Below, piece after piece: positions 42,513 to 50,816 of a stretch of DNA of 64,000 bases. Origin of the DNA: Stutzerimonas stutzeri. GTDB taxonomy: Bacteria > Pseudomonadota > Gammaproteobacteria > Pseudomonadales > Pseudomonadaceae. Numbering within the stretch: position 1 is the first letter of the stretch; each line of letters begins with the position of its first letter. Both the position numbers and the translations under genes were made by a program. The stretch spans positions 62,001 to 126,000 of the forward strand of contig DGLA01000008.1 in the NCBI GenBank assembly GCA_002387205.1, written 5' to 3'. The notes beneath the pieces are model-generated. The model was not told the DNA's origin. It was given only the letters and a program-made list of their open reading frames with translations, and made no database searches.

Positions 42513-44693
42513 TCAGAAGCTGCGCCCGAGATTCATATACAGCGCACGCTCGGCTTCATCGTTCAGGCCGTAGCTGAAATTCAGCGGACCCAGCGGGGTC
42601 TCGTAGCCGATGAACACGCTGCCTGCATTGATGTATCCACTGTCGAACTCGTTATCCTTGTTCCAGGCGCGTCCTCGCTCCAGCGAAGCACCGATGTACA
42701 GCGGAAAGTCCAGCGGCAGGAAAGACCCAGGCGTCATCTGGCGAAGATAGATCATTCTTGCCAGGCTGATGTTCTGGCCTGACAGGGCGTCTTGCCGGAA
42801 ACCCGAAAGCTGTCGCGCACCCCCCAGCTGAAAGCTGGAAGTTACCACTTCGGCTTCGTTCAAGGTGCGTCCGTAGCGACCGCCCACCACGAAGGTGTTC
42901 ACGCCCTGACTGATAGCCTTGTCCAGGCTGATTTCCCACTGCCGGTAACGGTCGTCCGAACCCAGTGCCGGATCGTACTGGCGCAACCTCAAGGCGATAT
43001 CCTCTCCTTCATGAGGAAAGTCCACGTTGTCGAGCGTGTCGAACGAATACTGAAGCTGGTAGTAACCTTCTTCGAAGCTGAAGTCAGGCAGTTGTCGGTC
43101 ACCGACGCGAATGTTCGCTTCACCCCAGCTCTGGCCAATACCGAAGCGAATCTCGCCGTTATTGGCGATCTGCCGACCCAGATTGAGACCATAGCCGTAA
43201 CGCTGCAGGCGGTATTCGGCGACCGGGTCATTGGCCAGCACCGCTTCGACGTTCTGCGCTTCGGCAATCAGGTTTGGCGCGACGAACCAGCGCGAGCCCG
43301 CATCCAGCGGCTGATAGAACTCGCTGAAAAACTCCTGTCGATCCCCCAGTTGCAGGCGGGTCAGCCATTCGGCGCCGAGTTCATTGATGCCGTTCTTGCG
43401 AAAACTTGCACCGATGTTGAAGGCGCTATCTCCCTGGAAATCATCAGAAAGATTGATGCCCAACCGCAAGTAGTCTGTCCCGGAGCGCTTTTCTCGTGTG
43501 GTTATAACCAGGGTGTTGCCAGCCTTGCCATGAATCACGCGATATTCGACCTGATCGAAGTAATCCAGGCCGTACAGCGTACCCATGTCCTTTTGCAGGT
43601 CCTGAAGGTCCAGCGGCTTGCCCGCCTGCTGGCGAATATGGCGGCGAATCACCGCATCACCCACTTTCGAATCGTTCTCGATGCGTACGGCTGTGATCAG
43701 TGGCGTGCGCGGTTCGCTCGCACGAGCGAGGCTCAGGGCCAGGTTGCCCCCGCTTTCGCTGCGCATGCCTGCCAGGCGGCCCTCCAGGGCAAGCGCGGCT
43801 CGGTAGCCTGCATCGATCAGCTGGTCGGCTCGATCAAAATCGGTGGAGCCGAAGGCGGCCAGCATCGGCTGAATCAGCAGATCTTCAGGACGCAGCGTGG
43901 CCAGCTGCACCTCTGAGTTGCGTCTGGTCATCATCGTGATCGACTGGTTGAGTACGTCAACCACCGTCAGGAGCTGTTCCCGGGGCTGCAGCGGCGTGCC
44001 GATGTCAACCACGATGAGCTGGTCCACGCCCATGTCGCGGGCGACGTCCATGGGAATGTTGTCCACCATGCCGCCATCAACCAGAAGCCGACCGTCGATC
44101 TCGACCGGTGCGAAAACTGCCGGAATGGACATGCTGGCGCGGATCGCCTGGGGCAGGTGACCACTGCGAAAGATCACTTTCTGGTCGTTGGCGATGTCCG
44201 TTGCGACTGCACGGAACGGAATGGGCAGGCGGTCGAAATCGCGCGTGTCGCTGGCATGAACCAATAGCCGTTCGAGCAGCAGCGCCAGGTTCTGGCCCTG
44301 AATCACGCCGAGGGGCAGGCCGAGGCTGCCGTCGTCGCGAAAGCTCAGTTTGCGTTTAACGAGAAAGTCTCGATCGTCCTGCTTGCGCCGGAAAGGAATG
44401 TCCTGACGGGGTGGGTCATCGGAAAGCACCTGCTGCCAGTCGAGATCGAGCGCCAGCTTTTCGAGTTCAGCAACGCTGTAACCGGCTGCATAAAGACCGC
44501 CGATAACCGCGCCCATGCTGGTGCCGGCAATGGCATCGATCTGCACACCCTGTTCTTCGAGTGCCTTCAGGACGCCGATGTGGGCGAGGCCTCGTGCGGC
44601 GCCACCAGACAGCACCAACCCAGTGCGTGGCTGGGTATCGGCGAAGCCTACCGTTGGCAGGAGCAGGATCAGCAAGAGAACGATACGGGACAT
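42513..44693 (-). CDS. plpD: Patatin-like phospholipase/autotransporter (type Vd secretion, PlpD)
   Basis: A 726-residue protein. Signal peptide ends near GFAD (residue 19). The patatin domain has the oxyanion loop SGGAARGLAHIG (29-40), nucleophile Ser59 in GTSMG and Asp206 in VDGG, the same spacing as the PlpD Ser-Asp dyad. A POTRA domain (about 345-430) and a 16-strand outer-membrane barrel ending in an aromatic Phe complete the type Vd architecture. P. aeruginosa PlpD is a lipase secreted through its own barrel and cleaved. The start at 44691-44693 gives the signal peptide. It converges on the fimV-like gene with 34 bases between. Confidence 0.93.
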   Translation of the reverse strand: MSRIVLLLILLLPTVGFADTQPRTGLVLSGGAARGLAHIGVLKALEEQGVQIDAIAGTSMGAVIGGLYAAGYSVAELEKLALDLDWQQVLSDDPPRQDIPFRRKQDDRDFLVKRKLSFRDDGSLGLPLGVIQGQNLALLLERLLVHASDTRDFDRLPIPFRAVATDIANDQKVIFRSGHLPQAIRASMSIPAVFAPVEIDGRLLVDGGMVDNIPMDVARDMGVDQLIVVDIGTPLQPREQLLTVVDVLNQSITMMTRRNSEVQLATLRPEDLLIQPMLAAFGSTDFDRADQLIDAGYRAALALEGRLAGMRSESGGNLALSLARASEPRTPLITAVRIENDSKVGDAVIRRHIRQQAGKPLDLQDLQKDMGTLYGLDYFDQVEYRVIHGKAGNTLVITTREKRSGTDYLRLGINLSDDFQGDSAFNIGASFRKNGINELGAEWLTRLQLGDRQEFFSEFYQPLDAGSRWFVAPNLIAEAQNVEAVLANDPVAEYRLQRYGYGLNLGRQIANNGEIRFGIGQSWGEANIRVGDRQLPDFSFEEGYYQLQYSFDTLDNVDFPHEGEDIALRLRQYDPALGSDDRYRQWEISLDKAISQGVNTFVVGGRYGRTLNEAEVVTSSFQLGGARQLSGFRQDALSGQNISLARMIYLRQMTPGSFLPLDFPLYIGASLERGRAWNKDNEFDSGYINAGSVFIGYETPLGPLNFSYGLNDEAERALYMNLGRSF

Positions 44694-44763
44694 GACTGCA
44701 CCAGCGGAGATTGCGAATCGGCCGCTATTATAGGCGTCCCCCCCGCTACCCGAGCGCTTAGAC

Positions 44764-45048
44764 ATGGCCAATACCAAGCCTGAAGTCGTCATCACCTATT
44801 GCACCCAATGCCAATGGATGCTGCGTGCGGCCTGGCTGGCCCAGGAGCTGCTTTCGACCTTTTCGGATGACCTGGACAGGGTCTCGCTGGTGCCTGCCAC
44901 GGGCGGGACTTTCCACATTACCTGCGACGGTGTGCAGATCTGGGAACGCAAGCTGGACGGTGGTTTTCCCGAGGCCAAGGCTTTGAAGCAGCGTGTGCGT
45001 GACCAGATCGATCCTCAAATGAATCTTGGGCACAACGACAAGCGTTAG
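44764..45048 (+). CDS. SelT/SelW/SelH-like (Rdx) redox protein
   Basis: A 94-residue thioredoxin-like Rdx protein. The active-site motif is CTQC (Cys13, Cys16), where eukaryotic SelW has Cys-x-x-Sec; here Cys replaces selenocysteine. GGTFHITCDG and IWERKLDGGFPEAKALKQ match the family C-terminus. The reaction is unknown; a thiol redox role is likely. It is divergent from plpD and 70 bases separate the starts. Confidence 0.92.
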   Translation: MANTKPEVVITYCTQCQWMLRAAWLAQELLSTFSDDLDRVSLVPATGGTFHITCDGVQIWERKLDGGFPEAKALKQRVRDQIDPQMNLGHNDKR

Positions 45049-45161
45049 AGTCGTGAGCGGATAGCACGACTTTCAGTCTGAGACCAGCTCGTTTCGCATC
45101 ATTGCCTCGGCAAGATGTTGTTGCCGCCATGTACTGAATGGCCGGGCGGCGGACCGGTGTG

Positions 45162-46070
45162 TCAGCGCTGTCCTGGCGGCTGCGGTGCGTCTGCCATGGG
45201 ACAGCCAGCGTTCTTCACAGCCGGCGTTTTCAGCCGGCTGGTGATGACCGAGGCAAGGATGATCAGGGCGCCGCCTAACAGCATCCGCAGCGTGGGTTGC
45301 TCATTGAACAGCCACCAGGCGATCGCGATGCCATACACCGGCTCGAGCGCGAAGATCACTGCGGTGGTACGTGCTTTCAGTACTTTCAGACTGGCAACGA
45401 ACAGGCTGTGCGCGACGCCGGTACAGAACACCCCTAACAGCGCCAACCACAGCCAATCGGTTGCCGGGACGGCAGGCAGCGATGACCACGTGAACGGCAG
45501 GAGACACAGCAGGATGGTGCCGTTCTGCCAGAGCGCAGACTGCACCGGATCCACCCCGCGGGTGACTGCACGGTTAAGCAGCGAGAGCAGGGCGAACATG
45601 AGCCCCGACAGGATGCCGTAGAGCAAGCCCAGCGTGCTCTGACTGGCAAGATCGAACGCTGGCGTTACCAGCAGCAGGCCGGAACAGACCAGCGCTACCA
45701 TGGCAAATTCCACCGGTCGGGTACGCTCGCGAAACAACAGCCCTTCCAGAAGCACGGTGAACGCGGGAAAACTGGCGAAGCCCAGCGTGGCGATGCCGAC
45801 GCCTGCGATTTTCACGGAGAGAAAGAATGTCAGCCAATGACCACCGAGCAACAGGCCGCCAAGCAAAAGACCGGCACGCTGGCGCATGCTAGGTCTGGCG
45901 CCGCTGCTGCGCAGGACCTGCACAGCGAGCAGCAACGCCACGACGGCAAAGCCGGCGCGGCCCAGGGTAATGATGGCTGGAGTGCTCTCGGCGAGCTTCC
46001 CGAATACACCGGACAGGCCAAACATCAGCGCGCCGAAGTGGATCGCCAGCAAGGCGTTGCGATGGGTCAT
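45162..46070 (-). CDS. EamA/DMT family transporter
   Basis: A 302-residue inner-membrane protein with about ten helices and two EamA repeats (about residues 8-135 and 150-285). Members export amino acids or other metabolites. SLLNRAVTRG and the FALEPVYGIAIAWW region fit the RhtA/YdcZ neighbourhood. The substrate cannot be told from sequence. The ATG at 46068-46070 is chosen because MTHRNALLAIHFGALMFG starts helix one; the upstream in-frame extension is unsupported. It stands alone. Confidence 0.92.
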   Translation of the reverse strand: MTHRNALLAIHFGALMFGLSGVFGKLAESTPAIITLGRAGFAVVALLLAVQVLRSSGARPSMRQRAGLLLGGLLLGGHWLTFFLSVKIAGVGIATLGFASFPAFTVLLEGLLFRERTRPVEFAMVALVCSGLLLVTPAFDLASQSTLGLLYGILSGLMFALLSLLNRAVTRGVDPVQSALWQNGTILLCLLPFTWSSLPAVPATDWLWLALLGVFCTGVAHSLFVASLKVLKARTTAVIFALEPVYGIAIAWWLFNEQPTLRMLLGGALIILASVITSRLKTPAVKNAGCPMADAPQPPGQR

Positions 46071-46271
46071 GGTCGGTAGTCTGATGCCGTAAGAAATGAA
46101 TTGCCTTGCGGCCCGTGCTGCAGTTGTCGGAGTAGGTGACTCGGCATGGGCTGGATTGAATTCAGTGAGTAGAAGAGACGGGATGAGCAGCACAATGATC
46201 TCGGCTGCCTGGCGATGCCGCCTGCTTGAAGGGCTGAGCGATAGCGCAGGCGCCTTGGCCTGGCGCCTGTG

Positions 46272-47660
46272 CTACATGATGACCTTGTCGCGTAGCTTGT
46301 CCGCCGCCTGATTGAGTGCCTGGATGACGCGCTCCTTGTCGAAGTTCTGCACACCATTGGTGTCCAGGTACATCGAGAAGCCCGGCAGCTCGTGCTCTAC
46401 GAAGCTGTTGGTGGCGCCGAGGTCGCGTCGGAAATCGACAACCTGGTAGATCTGCACTGGACGGGTGAATCCCTTTACGGTGATCTGACCCTTGTCCCGG
46501 CACATGATTACATCTTTCACCAACGAATAGGTTTCATGGGAGATAAGGATTTCGCCTGCCTCGGCAGAGCTTTCCAAACGGCTGGCCAGATTCACTTCGC
46601 GACCAATGATGGTGTAGTCCATACGGGTATCGGCACCGAAGTTGCCGACCGTACAGTACCCGGTGTTGATGCCCATGCGGATTTCCATCGGCTTGGTGAT
46701 GCCTTGGGCGCGCCATTGCTGACGCAGGATCTTCATATGCTTGCGCATGGCGATGGCCATCGACACTGCTGCCACCGCGTCTTTTTTTGCCCCCTGGCTG
46801 GCCGGGTCCCCAAAGAACACCATCACACAGTCGCCCACGAACTTGTCGATGGTGCCGCCGTACTTGAGGGTGATCTTGGACATCTCGTTGAGGTAGTTGT
46901 TGAGCAGGTCGGTAAGGGCTTCGGCCTCCAGCTCTTCGGATAACTCCGTGAATCCCTTGATATCGGAGAAAAATACCGTGAGCTTCTTGCGCTGGGTTTC
47001 CAGCCTGACGCTGCGCTTGCCGGAAAAGATCGATTCCCATACCTGCGGGGACAGGTACTTGGCAAGGTTTCTTGCCAGGCGCGCAGCCTTGGCCTGTTCG
47101 GCCTCCACTTCGCTGCGCGCCTGCGCCAGGCGGATGCCCTGTTGATGGACGTAATAAGCAGTGATGCACACGTACAGCGTGGTGAAGAGAATGCTGACCA
47201 GAGAAACCAGTACCGGGGTCACGCCGGCGAAGTGCAGGGGCACCAGCAGGCTCGTCAGTCCCACACCGAGCACGACCATCAACACTGTGATCAGCAGGTG
47301 GCGCAAGCTACCGATGACCAGCGCGCTGAAACCGAGCGTGAGCAGAAACATCAGGCTGGGTACCAGGCTGAAACTGAGCAGGACGATACCGGCACCTGCA
47401 TGTAGCCCGTCCAGGCTGAGCAGCATCTGCGAGGTTCGCTCCGGATGCTCGCGCTTGAATCGGTAGCTCAGGTGATAGGCGAAATGTGGATAGAGAAGCG
47501 AATAGGGCACCATCCACAGAAGACCGATAGCGAAATGCTGGGTATAGACACCGGCGGCCAGGGTCGCGGCGCAGGTCAGATAAGCAAGAACCCGGGCGTA
47601 ATACTCACGAAGCGGACGAGTCGCAAGACCGTTACGCCGTTCACCGGTTACGGTTGACAT
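46272..47660 (-). CDS. cyaB: Membrane class III adenylate cyclase CyaB
   Basis: A 462-residue cyclase with an N-terminal MASE2 domain of six helices (about 25-175), a short coiled linker, and a class III cyclase domain (about 225-400). Metal-binding Asp233 and Asp277, adenine-recognition Lys273 and Asp348/Thr350, and transition-state Asn357 and Arg361 (NLASR) are all visible. In P. aeruginosa CyaB makes most cAMP for Vfr control of type III secretion and pili. The match over MASE2 is strong. The gene stands alone on the minus strand. Confidence 0.95.
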   Translation of the reverse strand: MSTVTGERRNGLATRPLREYYARVLAYLTCAATLAAGVYTQHFAIGLLWMVPYSLLYPHFAYHLSYRFKREHPERTSQMLLSLDGLHAGAGIVLLSFSLVPSLMFLLTLGFSALVIGSLRHLLITVLMVVLGVGLTSLLVPLHFAGVTPVLVSLVSILFTTLYVCITAYYVHQQGIRLAQARSEVEAEQAKAARLARNLAKYLSPQVWESIFSGKRSVRLETQRKKLTVFFSDIKGFTELSEELEAEALTDLLNNYLNEMSKITLKYGGTIDKFVGDCVMVFFGDPASQGAKKDAVAAVSMAIAMRKHMKILRQQWRAQGITKPMEIRMGINTGYCTVGNFGADTRMDYTIIGREVNLASRLESSAEAGEILISHETYSLVKDVIMCRDKGQITVKGFTRPVQIYQVVDFRRDLGATNSFVEHELPGFSMYLDTNGVQNFDKERVIQALNQAADKLRDKVIM

Positions 47661-47815
47661 GTTTGATTGCTATCCCTGAATGAGTCCGGCGGCTGACGAA
47701 CGCTGCGCGAGAGGCAGCGCAGCGGCCGGCGCTGCCCGGGGCGATCATAACCAAATCGCCACTGTCGCGCCAAACCACCGGTCCAATCCGTGACCGCAGC
47801 GCCACTCCAGCTGAA

Positions 47816-48133
47816 TCAGAGGCGAATCTTGCCCGTCAGCAGGTCCTTGAACATTACCCAGTCGCCAACAAAGCTGTAGAGCGGGTACTGGAAGGTAGCG
47901 GGTCGATTTTTCTCGAAGACGAAATGCCCTACCCAGGCAAATCCGTACCCGGCCAGCGGCATTGCCAGTAGCCAGAGCCATTGTTGGGAGCTCAGCGCAT
48001 ACAGGAGTATGGCCAGGACGACGAGGCTGCCAACGAAATGCAAACGACGGCAGGTCCGGTTGCTGTGCTCGGCGAGATAGAAAGGATAAAAGTCTGCAAA
48101 GCTTCTGAATCGTTCGGTGGTTTGCGTGTTCAT
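47816..48133 (-). CDS. Mpo1-like (DUF962) membrane protein
   Basis: A 105-residue membrane protein of the DUF962/Mpo1 group, which are iron-dependent alpha-dioxygenases acting on 2-hydroxy fatty acids in yeast. Histidines at 23, 32 and 70 and the EKNRPATF signature (74-81) match. Two helices (about 33-50 and 52-70) are predicted. The bacterial substrate is unknown. It lies between cyaB and an AraC gene and is divergent from the latter. Confidence 0.88.
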   Translation of the reverse strand: MNTQTTERFRSFADFYPFYLAEHSNRTCRRLHFVGSLVVLAILLYALSSQQWLWLLAMPLAGYGFAWVGHFVFEKNRPATFQYPLYSFVGDWVMFKDLLTGKIRL

Positions 48134-48285
48134 GCCGCACCTTTTTTTCTTGTGGTTGTTGCAGTCTAGATCGTCTGCCGCGACGGGACACTGACCGCAG
48201 GTGCCAGTCTGGTGCCCTTGTATACCTGCAGCGTGCGGTTAAGACTGTGGGTGCGCCATGCACATCCTGATTTGAGCTCATACGA

Positions 48286-49290
48286 TTGACGACAGAACGC
48301 ACCACCTCTTCAAGCTGGGCCTCGGGTATCGTTCAGGCACTTGACCTGGAGGGTCTCGACTGCCGGAGCCTGTTCGCTGAACTGGGACTCGATTACGCCG
48401 CGCTGAGTGACCCTGACGCTCGTTTCGCCCAGGACGACATGACTCGGCTTTGGCAGCGTGCGGTGGTGATTACCGGAAACCCGGCGATTGGCTTGAACCT
48501 GGCGAAGGTGATGCGTCCTGGTGCAATGCACGTGGTTGGCTACGCACTGATGTCCAGCAGCACTCTCAAGGAAAGCTTCCAGCGATTGGTGCGTTATCAG
48601 CGCATCATTGCCGAGGGGGCGGATGTGCAGTTGATGCCGAGCGAAGATGGCTACCTGCTGACATTGGCGATTCATGGAGACCAGTTGCCGCCTGCACGGC
48701 AAAGCGCCGAAGGTTCGCTGGGCAGCATACTGGCTTTCGGTCGATGGTTGACCGGCAAGCCATTGGTGCCCGTAGAGGTTTATCTGCAGGGCGAGCCGCC
48801 TGTTGATGTCGAGCCCTATCAGTCACTTTTCCAAGCCCCCCTGCGTTTCAATGCCAGGTGTCACGGCCTGCTGATAAGCCATGTCGACATGGATATCCCG
48901 CTCCTCACCGCCAACGCCGAGCTCGCGCAGTTGCATGATCGGTTTGCCGGAGACTACCTGGCGCGCTTTTCAGGCAGCCGAGTAACGCATCAGGCGCGGC
49001 AGGTCATATGCCGTCTGCTGCCGCAGGGCGAGCCCCGACGCGAGACGGTTGCGCAGTTACTGCACCTGTCCGAACGAACGCTGCAACGTCGTCTCGACGA
49101 GGAAGGCACCAGCTTTCAGCAACTCCTCGACGACACGCGCCGGGTGCTTGCCGAGCAATACCTGGGGCGGGCGGATCTTGCCCTTCTCGAAATCGCCTAT
49201 CTGCTGGGATTCGCCGACCCCAGCAATTTCTACCGTGCATTCAAACGCTGGTTCTCGATGACCCCGGGAGAGTACCGGGCCCAGCGCTGA
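48286..49290 (+). CDS. AraC family regulator (OruR/ArgR-type N-terminal domain)
   Basis: A 334-residue regulator with an arabinose-binding-type N-terminal domain (about 20-200, starting SGIVQALDLEGLDCRSLF) and a C-terminal double helix-turn-helix (about 235-330) with the recognition region LLHLSERTLQRRLDEEG and IAYLLGFADPSNFYRAFKRW. Regulators of this group control catabolic or virulence genes. A stop codon at 48268-48270 limits the frame and TTG at 48286 is the only plausible start; no good ribosome site is visible. The target is unknown. Confidence 0.9.
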   Translation: MTTERTTSSSWASGIVQALDLEGLDCRSLFAELGLDYAALSDPDARFAQDDMTRLWQRAVVITGNPAIGLNLAKVMRPGAMHVVGYALMSSSTLKESFQRLVRYQRIIAEGADVQLMPSEDGYLLTLAIHGDQLPPARQSAEGSLGSILAFGRWLTGKPLVPVEVYLQGEPPVDVEPYQSLFQAPLRFNARCHGLLISHVDMDIPLLTANAELAQLHDRFAGDYLARFSGSRVTHQARQVICRLLPQGEPRRETVAQLLHLSERTLQRRLDEEGTSFQQLLDDTRRVLAEQYLGRADLALLEIAYLLGFADPSNFYRAFKRWFSMTPGEYRAQR

Positions 49291-49399
49291 GTCCGATGCT
49301 GGAACTTGTGCCGCACCACCAGAGCCTTAACTTCCACACATAACGGCGACCACGCAGACAGCACCGTCGATATTGCCCTACAACTGAGGATGACCTGCA

Positions 49400-50332
49400 T
49401 TGGCCAGTAGCCTTCTTGCCCTGATCGACGATATCGCGTCGGTACTGGATGACGTTTCTCTGATGACGAAAGTCGCCGCCAAGAAAACCGCTGGCGTGCT
49501 GGGAGACGACCTCGCCCTGAATGCCCAGCAGGTCACCGGTGTTAACGCGGACCGCGAATTGCCAGTAGTCTGGGCGGTCGCCAGAGGGTCGTTGCGCAAC
49601 AAGCTGATCCTCGTACCCGCTGCGCTGCTGATCAGCGCATTCATTCCCTGGGCCATCACCCCGTTGCTGATGCTCGGCGGTGCATTTCTCTGTTTCGAAG
49701 GTTTCGAGAAACTGGCCCACCGCTTTCTGCATCGCGATGATGATCATCATGCAAAGCAGGTCGCGGCACTGGCTGATGAAAACGTAGACATGGTGGCGTT
49801 CGAGAAGGACAAGATCAGCGGGGCGGTACGCACCGACTTCATTCTGTCGGCTGAGATCATCGCCATCACCCTTGGAACAGTCGCCGAGGCGACCTTTGTC
49901 GAGCAGGTAGTGGTACTCGCTGGCATCGCCATCATCATGACCATCGGTGTCTATGGCCTGGTAGCCGGAATCGTCAAACTGGACGATGCAGGCCTGGCCT
50001 TGAGCAAGCGAGCCAGTACCGCGGCCCAGACCGTTGGCCATGCGATCCTGAGGGTTGCGCCCTGGCTGATGAAATCCCTGTCGATCATCGGTACCGCTGC
50101 CATGTTCATGGTAGGTGGCGGCATTCTGACCCACGGTTTCAAGGCCGTTCACCACTTCATAGAGAACAGTGCTGAACATACCCTAGCCTTGCCTTACATC
50201 GGTTCGGTGTTGTCCGGGCTGATGCCGACCTTGATGGATGCGATCTTCGGAATTCTGGCCGGCGGTCTGGTATTTGCAGTGATCGAATTGGGCGGGCGCC
50301 TGTTCAAGCGTAAAAATTCCCACGCCGCCTGA
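49400..50332 (+). CDS. DUF808 (YedI-like) membrane protein
   Basis: A 310-residue inner-membrane protein with about five helices, with phrases KVAAKKTAGVLGDDLALNAQQ (about 24-44) and FEGFEKLAHRFLHR typical of DUF808/YedI. Function is unknown. The TTG start at 49400 follows TGAGGA by about eleven bases and gives the canonical MASSLLALIDDIA N-terminus; no ATG or GTG in frame nearby. It precedes the cytosine deaminase gene by 37 bases in the same direction. Confidence 0.9.
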   Translation: MASSLLALIDDIASVLDDVSLMTKVAAKKTAGVLGDDLALNAQQVTGVNADRELPVVWAVARGSLRNKLILVPAALLISAFIPWAITPLLMLGGAFLCFEGFEKLAHRFLHRDDDHHAKQVAALADENVDMVAFEKDKISGAVRTDFILSAEIIAITLGTVAEATFVEQVVVLAGIAIIMTIGVYGLVAGIVKLDDAGLALSKRASTAAQTVGHAILRVAPWLMKSLSIIGTAAMFMVGGGILTHGFKAVHHFIENSAEHTLALPYIGSVLSGLMPTLMDAIFGILAGGLVFAVIELGGRLFKRKNSHAA

Positions 50333-50369
50333 CCGCATTGGCTTTAACGACATCAGAGGAGCACCACGA

Positions 50370-50810
50370 ATGAACGAGTTCATGCAGGCTGCCATCGACG
50401 AGGCGCAAAAGGGGCTTGCCCAGGGAGGCATTCCAATCGGATCGGTAATCGTCCATCAGGGGCAGATCATCGGTCGTGGTCACAACCGGCGTATTCAGCA
50501 GGGCAGTGCGGTGCTGCACGGGGAAATGGATGCTTTCGAAAATGCCGGGCGCCAGCCGGCCAAGGTATACGCAGAGTCTGTGCTGTACACCACCCTGTCG
50601 CCGTGTTCGATGTGTAGCGGCGCGATCCTGCTCTACGGCATCCCGAAAGTGGTTATTGGCGAGAACAAGACGTTCATGGGTGAAGAAGCTCTGCTCAAGA
50701 GTCGCGGCGTGGAGCTCCAGGTCCTGCAGGACCCTGGCTGTATAGAAATGATGCGGGCTTTCATCGAGGGCAGCCCCGACCTCTGGAACGAGGACATCGG
50801 CGAGCCGTAA
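50370..50810 (+). CDS. Zinc nucleobase deaminase, yeast-type cytosine deaminase-like
   Basis: A 146-residue cytidine deaminase-fold enzyme. The zinc/catalytic motif is His50-Gly-Glu52 and Cys79-x2-Cys82. The sequence follows yeast Fcy1 closely from memory: GRGHNxR (35-41, Asn39), GSAxLHGE, ENxGR, LYTTLSPCxMC, YGIPxVxGEN and the C-terminal W-x-EDIGE, where Asp142 aligns with Fcy1 Asp155 that recognises cytosine. It likely deaminates cytosine to uracil. Bacteria more often use the unrelated CodA. A guanine deaminase (GuaD) or TadA assignment is less consistent with the C-terminus. It converges on trkH six bases later. Note the GAGGAG ribosome site. Confidence 0.85.
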   Translation: MNEFMQAAIDEAQKGLAQGGIPIGSVIVHQGQIIGRGHNRRIQQGSAVLHGEMDAFENAGRQPAKVYAESVLYTTLSPCSMCSGAILLYGIPKVVIGENKTFMGEEALLKSRGVELQVLQDPGCIEMMRAFIEGSPDLWNEDIGEP

Positions 50811-50816
50811 TGCCGT

